A stretch of 64,000 bases of DNA from Daedaleopsis sinensis (Eukaryota > Basidiomycota > Agaricomycetes > Polyporales > Polyporaceae): the NCBI GenBank assembly GCA_033807695.1, contig CM066305.1, positions 868,001-932,000 of the forward strand, read 5' to 3'. The position numbers were made by a program, and so were the translations under genes. Below the pieces are notes generated by a model. The model was given only the letters and a program-made list of their open reading frames with translations, did no database searches and was not told the origin of the DNA. The first letter of the stretch is position 1. Every line of letters starts with the position of its first letter. Below, piece by piece: positions 23,634-35,293 of this stretch.

Positions 23634-25330
23634 TCACAGCTCCCTCGTCTCATCCGCGTCCCCAAACAGCACTGCACCGTCGATCTCGTCGTCGTCCTCC
23701 GCAATGCCAGGCGGATGCTCGCCGACAGAGCGTAAGATCTGGCTGAAGAGAACCATGCCCCCATCATCCTCTTCGTCGCTGCCCTCCGCAGCATCCGCAA
23801 ACAGCGGCACAGGAGGGAGAGTTCGCATCGCCGACGGCGCGGGGGTCGGCTCCCTGTCGAAGTCGGGGAGGAACAGCGGCGTGCGCTCGCGCTGTCCAGC
23901 GCCGCCGCTCGGCACGAAGTCGGGCGGCGCGATGCTCGGTGCCCGCGGGGCGACGAGGCCTGTCGGGGCGAGGGATGGCGCGCGTGTGCCCGAGCGCAGA
24001 GGCGGGTAGGGCTCGACGATGACGCAGAGGCAGCGGCCGTGGATGCTGAAGCCGTGGTAGTGCAGCTTGAGGATCGGCTTCGGTTTCGGTTCCTCGTCGT
24101 CCTCCACCAGCTCCACCTCCATCGCGGAGGGCTCAGGGTGAGGCTCCGTGTTGTCTTGCTCTACCTCGTCGTCGGGGACGACTTGCGGGGCGGCGAGCGA
24201 CGGCTCTGTCTCTTCGAGTTTGGGAACGACGGGATCCGGAGCGTGGTTGCTCGACTGCTCGGTCTCCATAGGCACGTAGTGGTCCACGTCTTCCGCAGCG
24301 TCGTTGTCGCCACCAGCTGGAGCAGCGTCTGCATCGGGCATCTCTTCATCCTCGTCTTCGCGGTATCCTCCTGCAGCGACCCTCCTGGCACGCTTGGATC
24401 TCCTAGTAGCCAGGGTATCTTGGGGCGCAGCTCCGATAGCGTCATCCTCGCTTGAAATCGAGATAGCCTCTTCCTCGTCGTCGACGGCTCTCGCTTTGCC
24501 CTTGCCCTTGGGCCTAGGCTTTGGCTTGCGCTTCTTGCCAGCCTTCGTGGTTGTCTCCGCGGTACTCCTACCAGCTCTGCCAGAGCCTCTCGCACGCGTC
24601 TTTCCACCGGTATTTGACTCGGATGGCTGAGGTCGTGCGCGCGGAGGTGCAGCCGTAAACGTCCGCGACTGTAAATCATAATTTTCGTTAAGGTCGTTGC
24701 AAAAGCACGCTGAGCTTTAGTCACCTTGATAAGCACAGCGTGCGGCTCTGTTCCACGCAAGAAGTACCCGAATTGATAGGTATCTGTTGGGGCAGGACCA
24801 TAAACTAATGATGCAGCGCAATCTGAGAAGATGGTCCTCTTTACCTCCACGGTGGACGTCCAGCGACCCCCGCTTGGTATTTGCAGGTCCACCTGGCCCG
24901 AGGTTCGCGTCAGCCTCCGCATTCAGCTTAGGTATGATCCTGTGGTGTTCCTGCGTGAGCCGCTGCACGATGGGGATGAGCCACGATACTCACAACGGCC
25001 GTAAATCTGCCAGAACATGCTGAAGCACGCGTTCTGACATCCAGTCGACATGGCGCTCATCTAGATAGAGCTACGATGTGTGTCACTGTCAGTATGCAAA
25101 CGCATCAACGCCATTTGCCAGCATGGTCTGTGACTGACATATAACGGGAGCACGGTAGTTGCAGATATCCGTAGATAATAAGCGTTTCGTGTCGCGAATC
25201 GCATTCTGTATCCTGGAGACCCGTCAGCTAGGTATGCCTGTAGCTTGTGGCTTAAGCTAAACCTTCCAACGAGTTGTGGTTAGTACTAGGTTCGAATCGC
25301 GTGCCAATCGCGCTATCATCAAAAGAGGCG
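23634..25330 (-). CDS. Unidentified, probably nuclear protein with conserved N-terminal fold and long acidic/basic tail
   Basis: I do not recognise the family. Spliced exons on the minus strand give a coherent N-terminal part: NAYYLRISATTVLPLYLYLD, ERHVDWMSERVLQHVLADLR, PL, then VDLQIPSGGRWTSTVEVKRT with IFSDCAASLVYG, followed by DTYQFGYFLRGTEPHAVLIK. An intron (donor after LIK, near 24720) leads to a low-complexity region: basic KAGKKRKPKPRPKGKGKARA (candidate nuclear localisation signal), acidic patches (EEEAISISSEDD), then Pro/Glu-rich sequence and a last segment with GGMVLFSQILRSVGEHPPGI and an acidic end. The first exon is uncertain; an ATG near 25433 is in another frame. The gene follows the MFSD10-like gene on the same strand and converges on MEF2 with only 48 bp between stops. 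The fold-like N-terminus plus charged tail suggests a chromatin or transcription role, but that is inference. Confidence 0.6.
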
Positions 25331-25494
25331 CCAACAGGGAGTTTCGGCGCTTAGGCAAAAGCGTACTGCTGCGACTCCGAGCAAACATAGCTGGAGGACA
25401 ATTGATCGAAATGAGGACCACAGAAATATCCATTAAGTTAGAGTATGTAGCATGGTGTAGATACTAGCATTTGGGTCTGATGTGATGATTCAGG

Positions 25495-27376
25495 CTACTG
25501 AGCCTTCGCCCCTACGACAGTCCTCCTCGTTGTTACTGATCTCATTCTGGCAGATAAAGTGAACATCGCGATAGCACTGACCGCATAGGTCAACGAAGGG
25601 CCAAAGGTCCAATATGACGCGCATGCTGTATAGCTAGGTCAGTCTCTGGAGGGTGTGATGTGCGCGATTACATACCGAATAGAGGGCCGATAGCACGTCC
25701 AAGCTGGCCTGACGAACGGAACTTGCCCAAGGCCTTGCCCTTAGCAAGCTCCGGGTTCTCTGCGACAGTCTTACCCGTGTCCGGGTCAACTGTGACATCA
25801 TCACACTGCAACGACGCGTACGCAGTCAGCGAGTTGACGACCGTCGCGGATGTCATGGCCATGCAAACGGCCGCGCCCTGCAATAGTCGGAGGGCAACCG
25901 TGGGGTAGTTCGGAAGTGCTTGGGGGAGGAGGGCGAGGAGGACTAGGCCGATGGCGCAACTGCTGATGCCGCGACGGGCCATATTTCCTTCTCCGACCTT
26001 GGACATGGCACGGCGGACATATCCACCTTGCAGGAGCGCGCTGATAATCCCAATGGAACCGATCAGGGCGCCATTTTGCTTGTTGTTCCAGTCGAACACT
26101 GACGGGGGCTCGGTCAATGTACACCATCAGGCAGGCCAGACTGGACACTCACGATCGAAGGTGAGGAAAGTAAGCGTGAACTCAACACCAGAGAACACGC
26201 CCAAGAACAAGAAGTGCAGGCGTCGCAAAGTCTTGAGCATCTGTACGCGTTCCGTCGCCGTTCCCTGTCTCGAGGTCTGGGTGGTGGCTTTGCCATTCGC
26301 AGCCCCGTTCGCCGAGCCATTGACCGATGGCTTGTGGGCGAGACCCTTGCCGCCGCGCGTCTCGGGAAGGGCGAAGATGAGGAAGACGGTCTCTAGGGAG
26401 AGCAGAACTAATGTTAAAGCGGCTGGAGCCGCGTACACGTTGAGCTCGTATCCCGACGCGGAGAATGACGAGGGTAGGGGACGCGACGCGAAGTACGCCC
26501 CGATGGGAGGCCCAATGCAGAAACAGATGGCGAACGCGATGCCGACGTGTGCCAACGCCTTTGCACGAGTTTCTGGTGTGGTGACGTCGGACAGGATTGC
26601 ACTGGAACATGTCAGTGAAGATCCACACAACTTGCAAACCTCGTCCCGACTTACATAGCAAGCTGAACGTTGCCCTCGCTTAGACCTCCAATCACTCGTG
26701 AGAGGAGGTATGATGCAAAAGAAGAGGAGAACAGCCATCTGGGACACGAATTCAGTGTAAGAAGGGTCATGGCTGCAGAGCATAACTTACACGATGGCTG
26801 ATAGTATGTTTCCGATCATGGTGATCAATAGGATGCGTTTTCTCCCATACTTGTCACTCAGCGATCCAATTCTTGGTGAAATAAACCTGGAAGTGCGGTC
26901 GGTTTCTGGAAATTGGATGTTTGTGAAGAACAGAAACGGACCACTGCAATGCACTGCGGGTACGGGTGGTATGAGCTACATAGTCAGTCTAACAACATAC
27001 GTTCCACTCACGAGAAGATGGAGCCCATCAGGCCACCTAACAATACAATGTCCCATCTTTGAGGGTTCGATGTTGGCTGATACAGCAGACTCCGAGCTCC
27101 GGAGACGAAGGAGAGTGTTCGTGACAAGAAGCCGCTAGGGTCCGAGGATTCCCGCTGCACAGACACACGGACGTCTTGACGGTGATCTTCCAGAGAGTGG
27201 ACCGCGGTTGCTCACCTTTGTGTACCATTCAATAATGCGGGGAAATAGAGGGAGCGGGATGGTGAATGCTAAGCATAGACGTCATGATCTGGCACAGGCA
27301 TAGTCCCGACGGGTTGTGACATACCGAAGAGGTCCAACACCAAAGAGAGGAACACAACGCGCTCGACTTGCCCCAT
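25495..27376 (-). CDS. Major facilitator superfamily transporter, MFSD10/TETRAN-like
   Basis: A 12-helix membrane transporter. The reconstructed order is GQVERVVFLSLVLDLFAFTI, PLPLFPRIIEWY, a polar loop, RWDIVLLGGLMGSIFSFLQF, then the MFS motif A loop SPRIGSLSDKYGRKRILLIT. It continues with the segment SYLLSRVIGGLSEGNVQLAI, IGPPIGAYFASR, a central cytosolic loop rich in Ala/Asn/Gly/Thr, and FDWNNKQNGALIGSIGII in the second half. It ends with ASYWTFGPSLTYAVSAIAMF and a stop at 25495. The pattern LLGGLMGSIFSFLQF plus SRVIGGLSEGNVQLA resembles the MFSD10 branch (organic anion or drug efflux) rather than sugar transporters. The start is uncertain: an ATG at 27376 begins just before the first helix, and the frame stays open further upstream. 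At least eight introns are inferred. The substrate is unknown. Confidence 0.8.
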
Positions 27377-27852
27377 CCTGCGGATCGGTACGGCGATGAA
27401 AGGCAAGACTGAAGGCTGTTTAGATTGAGATGGAGTGCAGCGAGCCGAGAACACGGGAGCTTAGGAGACTGTCGGGTTTTATAATACGCTGCGGCCGCGC
27501 GACGATCGGCGGCGCTGAAGGATACGATGAATAGTTGACTCCAGGTCTGAGAAAAGAGCGGATGGGTATACGTCGAGGAACGGTGGTGTGTGTGAGTGCG
27601 AGGTGAGATGCATTTCGTACACTGCAAGCCGGGAGAGCTACGTGCGACAACAGCGCTGTGGCTGAAACATGCTTGTCCACGGTCAACGGTACCCGGCCTT
27701 GCCTGTTCGCAGCAGCTCACCGATGCGCTCGTCCAGGCTCACACACAGGCACATCGTTCTCAGGCTGGCCATCTATCCATCTACATTGCGTGGGGAGGCG
27801 GCGAAATACACACACGATACACACTGCCAGCTTGCTGAAACGTACTTCCACG
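27377..27852. other. Intergenic spacer upstream of the MFS gene
   Basis: About 475 bp between the PUS7 stop (-) and the start of the MFS gene (-). It probably holds the MFS promoter and possibly part of its leader. No gene is visible. Confidence 0.5.
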
Positions 27853-30800
27853 TCAGCTAACGTCCTCACGCTTGCCATTTAACTCTCCCCGTTCCTCCTC
27901 CACGCCGTCGCCGGTGCGGTACTTTTGATCTTCAGACGCCTGCGTGAGTGTCGTCTGGTAGTGAGAGCTGGTCTCGGTTTTCGTCACTTCCCGCAGAGCC
28001 ATAGTCGCATACGCCGCGGTACCGAGCTGCAGGTTGATCTGCAGCGCGAGAAACTTCCCGTCCTCCACCGATGCCGGAGGAGGGAACCCTAACAACTTGT
28101 CCTCATCCGATTGTGCGAGAGATACGTCCGGGTCGGTGTACTTCATGACAGTCCAGGACAGTTCTTTCGGTAAGTGTAAGATCTTGCGGTAGGAACCGCC
28201 GAGGGTGTAGTCCCTGTAGACTCGTCGTGAGTGAATTTGTTCGGGCATCGACAGTGGCAGAGCCTACTTCTGTTTGCGGACGAAATTGTTCGGGTCAAGC
28301 CCGTCTCTCCTCAAAAACTCCTTGTACCGTTCGCCAAGTGTGCCGCCGGGGAAGTCGACGTCCTTGCCAGGCAAGGGCATAATCACGTCAAAAATTGAGT
28401 GTTTATCCAGGTCTTCCTCGGTCAGAGTCTTCACCCTGGGCGGTTCCCAAGCTTTCCTCGATCGTTTGCCAGATCTTCCCGACTCCTCCTTGGCTTAGCA
28501 CTCAATCAGTCGCAAGGCTCGTGGTAGCGGTGAAAGTTATCCATACCGGTGTCCTCAATGGCCACGGACTCTACTAGGAGCCCCTCCCCTTCCGCAGGCT
28601 CGATGGCCCCATCGACATCGACATCGACATCGCCTGCCTCAGCTTTTGCTGCTGAAGACTCGTCGAAGACGAGGTCACCGACGACAGGCTTCTCCGGTCC
28701 GTGCATTCGGATACGGTCCGAAACAATGGCGTTCCAAACGTAAGACTGGTATGCATGAATGTACATCAACCTGAGATTGCGAGGTATCTGTGGAAGGAGA
28801 GTCAGGATCTACAGGTTATGACACGGGGATGAACGAACCGTCGATAGCGCTCCCATGGCATTCCGCGTGTCACCGTTCTGCTTCTTGTAGCTTTCTAGGA
28901 TACATCGCTCAGCCACGACGCGTCGAGGCATGATATCCAACGCGCGGTCCAGGTCTTTGTCGACAAGCCATGCATTCCTTGCCGCCACCACATCGGGATG
29001 CTCTCCCGGACGCGGGCGGAGGATGAGGCTCACGGCACCATGCCAGTCTCCCTTCAGCAGCGCCAACCCGATTGTGTGCGTCGGAATACAGGCTGTACCA
29101 AAGCGCTGCATGCCTGAATAGAATCTCGTGAGTCTGACGGACGGTTCATTATGATAATACTATAAACATACCGTAATAGTTGATGAACCCCTTGATCTTG
29201 ATGATGGTCATTGCACGGTTTAGAGTATCCGTCGAGTCCACCCGCACATTCCTGCGAGTCTCTTTAGGCTTTAGATCAGAATGTTTCTGCGTGACATACC
29301 TTAATGTGATCACAAATGCGTTGCCCTTAAGCATGCCCAGCTCCAGACTAGCTTTGCGGTAGTTGAGGTCCGCAACTCGCACTCCTCGCTCGCCGCGCTG
29401 CGTCAGCACCTCTTCCATGGTTCGGCGACCAGTCAGGCCATTCGCCATCTTCCAGACGTCTTCTACCGTCTTGTTCCCGCGCCGTAGCGACACACGTTGC
29501 ACCGTCACTCCGCGCTTGTCTTTCGTTCCTGCAACGGAGAGGTCCTTTACGTTGCAATGGAGCGTTCGACTGAGATTCACCAACGCATCTTGCGTGTCGC
29601 GGTTGGTTTTCTGCAGAGTGAAGTGGATGTAGGGAGGATAGCCGCCTCTCTCGCCGCCTCCACCTTCTGCAGGTCAGACTCGGGTTTCGTGAAGGCTAAC
29701 GTGCAGAGACGAACCTCCTTCTGCACGCCCGCCGCGTTCTCCACGACCGCCCCCGCGACCACGACCACGACCGCCTGCCCCACCGCGCTTGGACCATTTA
29801 ATGACGATCCGCGAGCCTTCGTCGGACGCAGGTGCAGTAGTGTCCGTCTCAGTCTCAAGCTTACCACCGAACAGCTCTCGGATGATCTGGTGGAGGCCGG
29901 TACGGGTTTCCTTGGATACGATGGGCTATTGAGGTTTCGCGCAAGTCAGACTCGATTGGAAATAGAAGTCATAGAACACGAATGGACGACGGACATCAGA
30001 CAGGACTTTACGGTTGTCTTCTCGTGCACCAGGACGACCTCCCCTTCCCCCGCCTCGACCGCCACGGCCGCCACGACCACCACGCCCTCGGTCCCGGCCG
30101 CGCTTGCCCTTCCCTCGAGTTTCTGGCTCTTCAGGTTGTGCTGGCGGAGCAGCCACAGGGGATTCTGCGCTGTCCTTGCTGTCTTCGGCAGCTTTTGTCT
30201 GGCGACCGGCCCAACCACCGTCGCTGACGAAGGTCAACGGGGGCTCTGAACCTTGAATATACAGCTCCTTCACGCGCTCGATGACGGGTTCGGAAAGAAA
30301 GGGTACGAGAGCCGTCCTGAAACGCTCCGGCCAAGGTTCGTCCTCCTTGGGAGGTTCCTTCTCCGCTGTTGTGGCCTCTTCGCTGGTCTCCGCGACAGGT
30401 TCCGTGGTAGCAGGCTGTTCAGTAGACTGACTCGCCGCGTACGAAGAAGGTTCTGTGGATTTCTGGTCGCTTTCAGCAACGGCTGATTCACCGGTGGCTG
30501 CTGTGTCTGCGCCCTTCTTGGACGAAGCGGGCATATCGAGAGACTTCAGATGGATGACCTGACTGTCTAAATCCACTTCGTATACGAGGAAGTCCGTAAA
30601 TCTGGATGTCGCATATTGACAGGGTTCACAACATTTTTGCGCACGGGCACGCACCTCTGCTTGATGATACCCTCAATTTTCGGGACGTCATGGCCAATGT
30701 ACTCCGATATCCCCACGTCGGTCTCCATGATTTGCTGCATTGCACCATCCGGGCCATACACAGGTGGGGGTGCATTGAGTAGCGTATGACTTGGCGGTAA

Positions 30801-31016
30801 CAAGCTTTCTGGTCCGTCACTTGTCGTGTCCATGGTTTCCTGCTCTTCGAGTTCTGCTACACTGATGACCGTGGCCTCCTGGTGGGTAGCCATAGACACA
30901 TCCTCATCCGCGTGCGTTGCATCTTCGAGCTTGGTCCTCTTCGGGATGCGTTCTTCAGCTACATCGTCTTCTAGTTCTCGGGGCCGGACCTTAGGTGACG
31001 ATGAAGAAGAAGACAT
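27853..31016 (-). CDS. PUS7: TruD-family tRNA/snRNA pseudouridine synthase PUS7
   Basis: Converts uridine to pseudouridine in tRNA (position 13 and others), snRNA and some mRNA. The start [20 protein letters not shown] lies at 31016. An acidic Ser/Glu-rich leader precedes [20 protein letters not shown] and, after an intron, [21 protein letters not shown] charged, Ala/Glu-rich insert and an RG-rich stretch near 30050 follow. The catalytic region contains [20 protein letters not shown], where the Asp after GTK is the nucleophile. Then come [13 protein letters not shown], the TRUD-domain helices and [19 protein letters not shown]. The C-terminal part has [18 protein letters not shown] and [10 protein letters not shown]. 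At least eight introns are inferred. The poly-Gly/Arg segment ([20 protein letters not shown]) is unusual for PUS7 and could bind RNA. It is divergent from URA3, with start codons only about 160 bp apart. Confidence 0.92.
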
Positions 31017-31092
31017 GTAAAACTTGAAGAGATAGAGCTGAGGAGAGGTCCTCCCGAGTCCCGCTCGCCTCTTCTTCTCCAGATCTCCGATC

Positions 31093-31107
31093 TTATCTTA
31101 TCTTATC
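31093..31107. promoter_or_regulatory. Three contiguous GATA-factor sites between PUS7 and URA3
   Basis: TTATC occurs three times back to back (31093-31097, 31098-31102, 31103-31107), which is GATAA tandemly on the minus strand. GATAA is the core site of fungal GATA regulators (nitrogen, light or iron control). It lies about 70 bp upstream of the URA3 ATG and 77 bp upstream of the PUS7 ATG. Occupancy is not known. Confidence 0.55.
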
Positions 31108-31176
31108 TTCTTTTCCTTGATGACCTTAAGTACTACGGTCGCCCGGATACTTTAACTTACCTCTAACTCATGCACA

Positions 31177-32119
31177 ATGGCTTCTGTTGCTCAACAGACA
31201 TACGCCCAGAGGGCAGAGAATCATCCTAACCCCGCTGCAAAAGCCCTCCTCGAGACGATCGAGCGCAAACGCACCAACTTGTGCGTGAGTGTCGATGTCA
31301 CGAAGCAGGCAGATTTCCTCAGGATCATCGACACCGTTGGACCATACATCTGCCTTGTAAAGGTAGGATGAGCACTATGCCTACATACCACTCACCGACT
31401 AGTGATAACTATAGACTCACGTCGATGTAATCGAAGACTTCGACTCAACCGTGATCGACCGCCTGAATGAACTCAGTGCAAAACACGATTTCCAGATCTT
31501 TGAGGACAGGAAGTTTGCAGACATTGGTGAGCCTAATCGAGGCTCTATTAGTATCACAACGCTGATCTGCCTCACAGGTAACACTGTCGCGCTTCAGTAC
31601 TCGAGCGGAGTGTATAAGATCGCGAGCTGGTCTCACATCACCAACGCACACCCCGTCCCCGGGCCCTCCATAATCTCCGGACTCTCCTCCGTGGGCCTTC
31701 CTCTCGGACGCGGTCTCCTCCTCCTTGCGGAAATGAGCACAAAAGGCAGTCTCGCGACTGGTTCATACACTGAGGAAGCAGTCCGAATGGCCCGTGCAAA
31801 TCGCGACTTCGTGATCGGCTTCATCGCGCAGAAACGCATGGACAGCGTAGGGCTGAGGGAAAGCGAGTCGTCCCCAGACGAAGACTTCCTCATCCTCACC
31901 CCTGGTGTCGGGCTGGATACCAAGGGCGATGGCATGGGCCAGCAGTACAGGACGCCTCGAGAAGTCATTTTGGAGTCGGGCTGCGACGTGATCATCGTTG
32001 GTAGAGGGGTCTATGGCAAGAATAATGCGGCGAATCCGGAGGCGGTTCGAGAACAGGCGGAGAGGTATCGGGCGGAAGGATGGAAAGCGTACCAAGAACG
32101 AGTTGGCATCTCAAGTTGA
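31177..32119 (+). CDS. URA3: Orotidine 5'-phosphate decarboxylase
   Basis: Last enzyme of UMP synthesis; decarboxylates OMP. The start [20 protein letters not shown] is at 31177. Introns interrupt after ICLVK (donor 31363) and after the active-site motif at about 31525-31577. The catalytic Asp-Lys-Asp array is in [13 protein letters not shown], joined across the second intron to [20 protein letters not shown]. The C-terminal barrel has [33 protein letters not shown] and [14 protein letters not shown], the phosphate-binding end of the barrel. The length of about 280 residues fits fungal enzymes. It shares a promoter of about 160 bp with PUS7 containing three tandem GATA sites. Its 3' end lies 117 bp from the convergent DOM34 stop. 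Confidence 0.97.
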
Positions 32120-32236
32120 TGCTGCATGTGGTGTATAGAAACAGAATGACTAAGGACCACGGTCCACAGATGATGTGTACAAAAAGACCTACCGCTACAT
32201 GTGTCGTAATATCGCATGAAGATACATCCAATTGGG

Positions 32237-33935
32237 TTATGCCTCAATTCCCTCTGCAGCCTTCCTCTCTTCTTCCTCTTTCGCTTCTCTCTCCTCAGCT
32301 TCTACCACCTCAACATCCAGCGGGTACGTGAGTATTGCTGCGATTCCAGTCAATTGATTTAACTCTGTAGAAAACCGTTAGACTAGTAGATGCAGCTTCG
32401 ACCAAAGCAACACAATAACCACATACGTTGGCCAGACTCATGCATACTGGAGAAGATGAGCACTTCTCCACCCTTCTGCTTGACGTCCTCGACGATGCTC
32501 ACAAACTTCCTCCTTAGAGCAGGATCACTTGACCTAACCGTCTCTTCAGTACCGTCGACTCGGCGCAAGACTCACGTCACACCCTACCTGAACAGTTCGT
32601 CGGAAATGAGGAGGGTCCCGATTGCGCCCCGATCACAGGCAAGAGCCACATGATCAGGTCCATACCAAGCTCGCATCTCGTCAGATGCCAACATCTTGAA
32701 AAATCTGGGTACAGCTGTCAACTATGGTCCACAGTACAAACGAGAGCCACTCACTTGTCGAGCATCATCCCTTCACGCGCGAACTTTGTTTCCTTCATTT
32801 GACTCGCAATCTGCGATCGCGTTAGCGAACGCTGACCCCGGCAACGTGTTGCACACACTTCAGGACTCTTCAACGCCTCGACTAAGCTGTGGACGTGGGG
32901 ACTGTTGACATGGACCTTGATGAACTTGTTGCGGGCGGTCAGCAAGGGCTTGTTTGACGTGCGACTGGCCTCTGCCATAATGTAGTCGAATACTCCATCT
33001 CGTACCCAACCGGGCGAAGCGACCACGATAGCTCGAAGCGACGGCGACGAGTATGGAACATGTCGAAGGAAGGAGGCGAACAAGCTTTGGTAAAAGCGTG
33101 CCAATCCCTGTGGTCTTTGAGTAACTTCTGCAAGGAACATCCGAACTAGTAAGTACCTTCTCGTGTGCAGAAGACTGAGTGGATATCTTGCGAGGTATGG
33201 GTACCTCTAAGCGTTGCAAGACCACAGTCATGTGCTCGGAGACCAGACAGAAGATAGCAGTACCTAACATCGTCTTCCCGTAAGTATTCGCTGCAGCAAA
33301 ACAGCCCGTGAGTGAGCGTACCTTCCCCGCATACAATGGCCGCTACTTCCGCTCCTCTGCCGGGAACACAACTCTCTTCCAGACGTCCGAGCGCCACGCT
33401 ATCCCAACCATCCGCCTTCTCTATTCGCACGTCCTTGTTCGCTTCGATGACCAGTGTGTGGAACGCACCAAGCTTCACATGCTGGTTCTCCTCCGCAACG
33501 CGACCCGTAACCTCCACAGTAGCCGTCGCTGCGGGGGCACCATTGGACGCGCCATTCGCGGTGCTGCTACCAGACTCTGCGCCTGGAGCAGTCGACGGAG
33601 CCCAGGTGACTCGAGTGACCGCGAGGGTGAGGTGTAACCGGACTCGTTTGGAATCCACCGAGCCTGTGGCTGAAACGTTTTGTATGCGGCGGATGGCTGC
33701 AGCGCGGACCCGATCTCCCTGAGCTATAAGTTAGACTCTTGGACAAGTGCAGGGCTTCGCGCGGTGACCAGACACGCACCTCCTGGATCAGATTGTATAG
33801 ATGCCACATATCTTCATCGTCCTCAGGACGGACCGTGACATGCCCCTGGAGGAGAATTGGTTTCGATATACCACATAGTGAACGGTGTGAACGAACCGAT
33901 CTGTCCTTTTCTATACGCTTTCCAATAAGCTTCAT
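32237..33935 (-). CDS. DOM34: Pelota/DOM34 ribosome-rescue factor
   Basis: Binds the A site of stalled ribosomes with Hbs1 in no-go and non-stop mRNA decay. The start [13 protein letters not shown] is at 33935. The N-terminal Sm-like domain carries [43 protein letters not shown] and an Ala/Gly-rich insert at about residue 85-105. The central eRF1-like domain contains [37 protein letters not shown] and [19 protein letters not shown]. The C-terminal domain includes [40 protein letters not shown], and [15 protein letters not shown], followed by [20 protein letters not shown] and a Glu-rich end. As expected for pelota, no GGQ peptidyl-hydrolysis motif is present. Several short introns interrupt the gene. 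The length matches the 390-420 residue family. It is divergent from the PLP1-like gene, starts 249 bp apart. Confidence 0.93.
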
Positions 33936-34183
33936 GGTCCTTTCAGATGCAAAGGATGGAAGGGTGATGGTATACTTGAAAGTGAATGAAAGAGGCTGGT
34001 TAGAGCTTGGCCCAAACTTGAATGAGGCGGAAGACAATTACATCACTATAGCAGCCGTGGGAACAACCTTCCAAATGCATCTACGCGAATCGCGAATCGG
34101 GGCTCCTCTCATCTAAACTCCAGCTGATTATGAACGTCCCCCTTCCCCCTTCCCCCGTATTTTCTACGCGACGACCCGCAGAC

Positions 34184-35151
34184 ATGTCGGAACAAGACGC
34201 CAAAGTTGCCTCCTTCGTTGCCCGCCTCAACGAACCCAGCACCTCTGGCGCGCACGCTTCGAGCTCCACGGCGGACATGGACGAGGACGACATCTTCGCC
34301 CAGCTCGAGGCCGAGATCGAAGACGACTCGAGCGCGGCCTTCCGCGAGCACGGTATGGAACGGCTCAAGCGAGAGTAAGGTGCCACCTCTGCGTCCCGCG
34401 TCGACTCCGCGCCCCTCACTGACGCGACTCTGCTCTCGCGTGCGTGTCCTGTGCGGCGCACTCTGTTATGGCGATGTGCAGAATGGACCAACTGCAGCAG
34501 ATGAAGAGCGACGGACACGGGCAGTACAGAGAGATCATAGACGAGAAGGAAGTCCTCCGGCTGAGTGCGTGAGTCGCGATGCACCCCACATTACATCGTC
34601 GCAGGCTCACGACGAATGACTTGGGTTCCCGTGCAGGAAGGAGCCGCGCTGCGTCATCCACTTCTTCCACCACAAGTTCAAGCGATGCGAGATAATGGAC
34701 GGGCACCTCCAACGGCTCGCGTCGAAGTACTTCGGAACGCTCTTCATCCGTGTTTTCGTGGAGAACGTCCCTTGGTTGGTGGAACGCCTTGGAGTGAAGG
34801 TCCTTCCTTGCGTGATGACTTTCCTAAACGGTATATCGAGAGATAGGTAAGTCGAACGACCACAATCACGGTTCAGACGGCTCATATCGTTCAGAATCGT
34901 CGGGTTCGAGGATCTCGGCAACTTCGATCAATTCGAAACTGCAACGTTGGAGTGGAAACTACTGAACAGCGGTAAGTCACTCTGCAAAATAAACAGTAAC
35001 CGTCGTCGTGCTAATCCAAGTTAAAGGTGCAATCCAAAAGGACGAGTCGGCCGGGGGGTCCAACATCGTTTATGGTGCAAAATCATCCATCCGGCAACAA
35101 ATCCGGACCCAGCAACAACAGGATGACGATTCTGACCTCGACTTAGACTGA
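34184..35151 (+). CDS. PLP1: Phosducin-like / TXNDC9 thioredoxin-fold protein
   Basis: A cytosolic cochaperone of the CCT chaperonin that acts in tubulin and actin folding. The protein begins MSEQDAKVASFVARLNEPST (ATG 34184; an in-frame ATG at 34130 would add 18 residues). An acidic helix DMDEDDIFAQLEAEIEDDSS leads across introns to REIIDEKEVLRLS. The thioredoxin-like domain starts with RCVIHFFHHKFKRCEIMDGH and continues with YFGTLFIRVFVENVPWLVER, LGVKVLPCVMTFLNG, and RIVGFEDLGNFDQFETATLE. The C-terminus is Gln- and Asp-rich (QQQQDDDSDLDLD). The redox CxxC motif is absent (the corresponding site reads FKRCEIMD), as in Plp1/TXNDC9. The 230-residue length fits. It is divergent from DOM34. Confidence 0.9.
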
Positions 35152-35293
35152 TCAATAGTATTTCGTGTCTTTCTAAGCTATTTCTTGCTGTGCTCTCACT
35201 CGCTGTCGTAGTCTCCCATCCATCAATGATACACTGAGCCATTCAAGAAAGTTCTCCGATGCGACATTCGTACATCCCAACAACTAAACGGAT

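Noticed and set aside
25290..25310. GGTTCGAAT, resembling a tRNA B box
   Set aside because: The T-arm stem does not pair and no acceptor stem or correctly spaced A box is present; it lies in the minus-strand gene upstream of exon 2.
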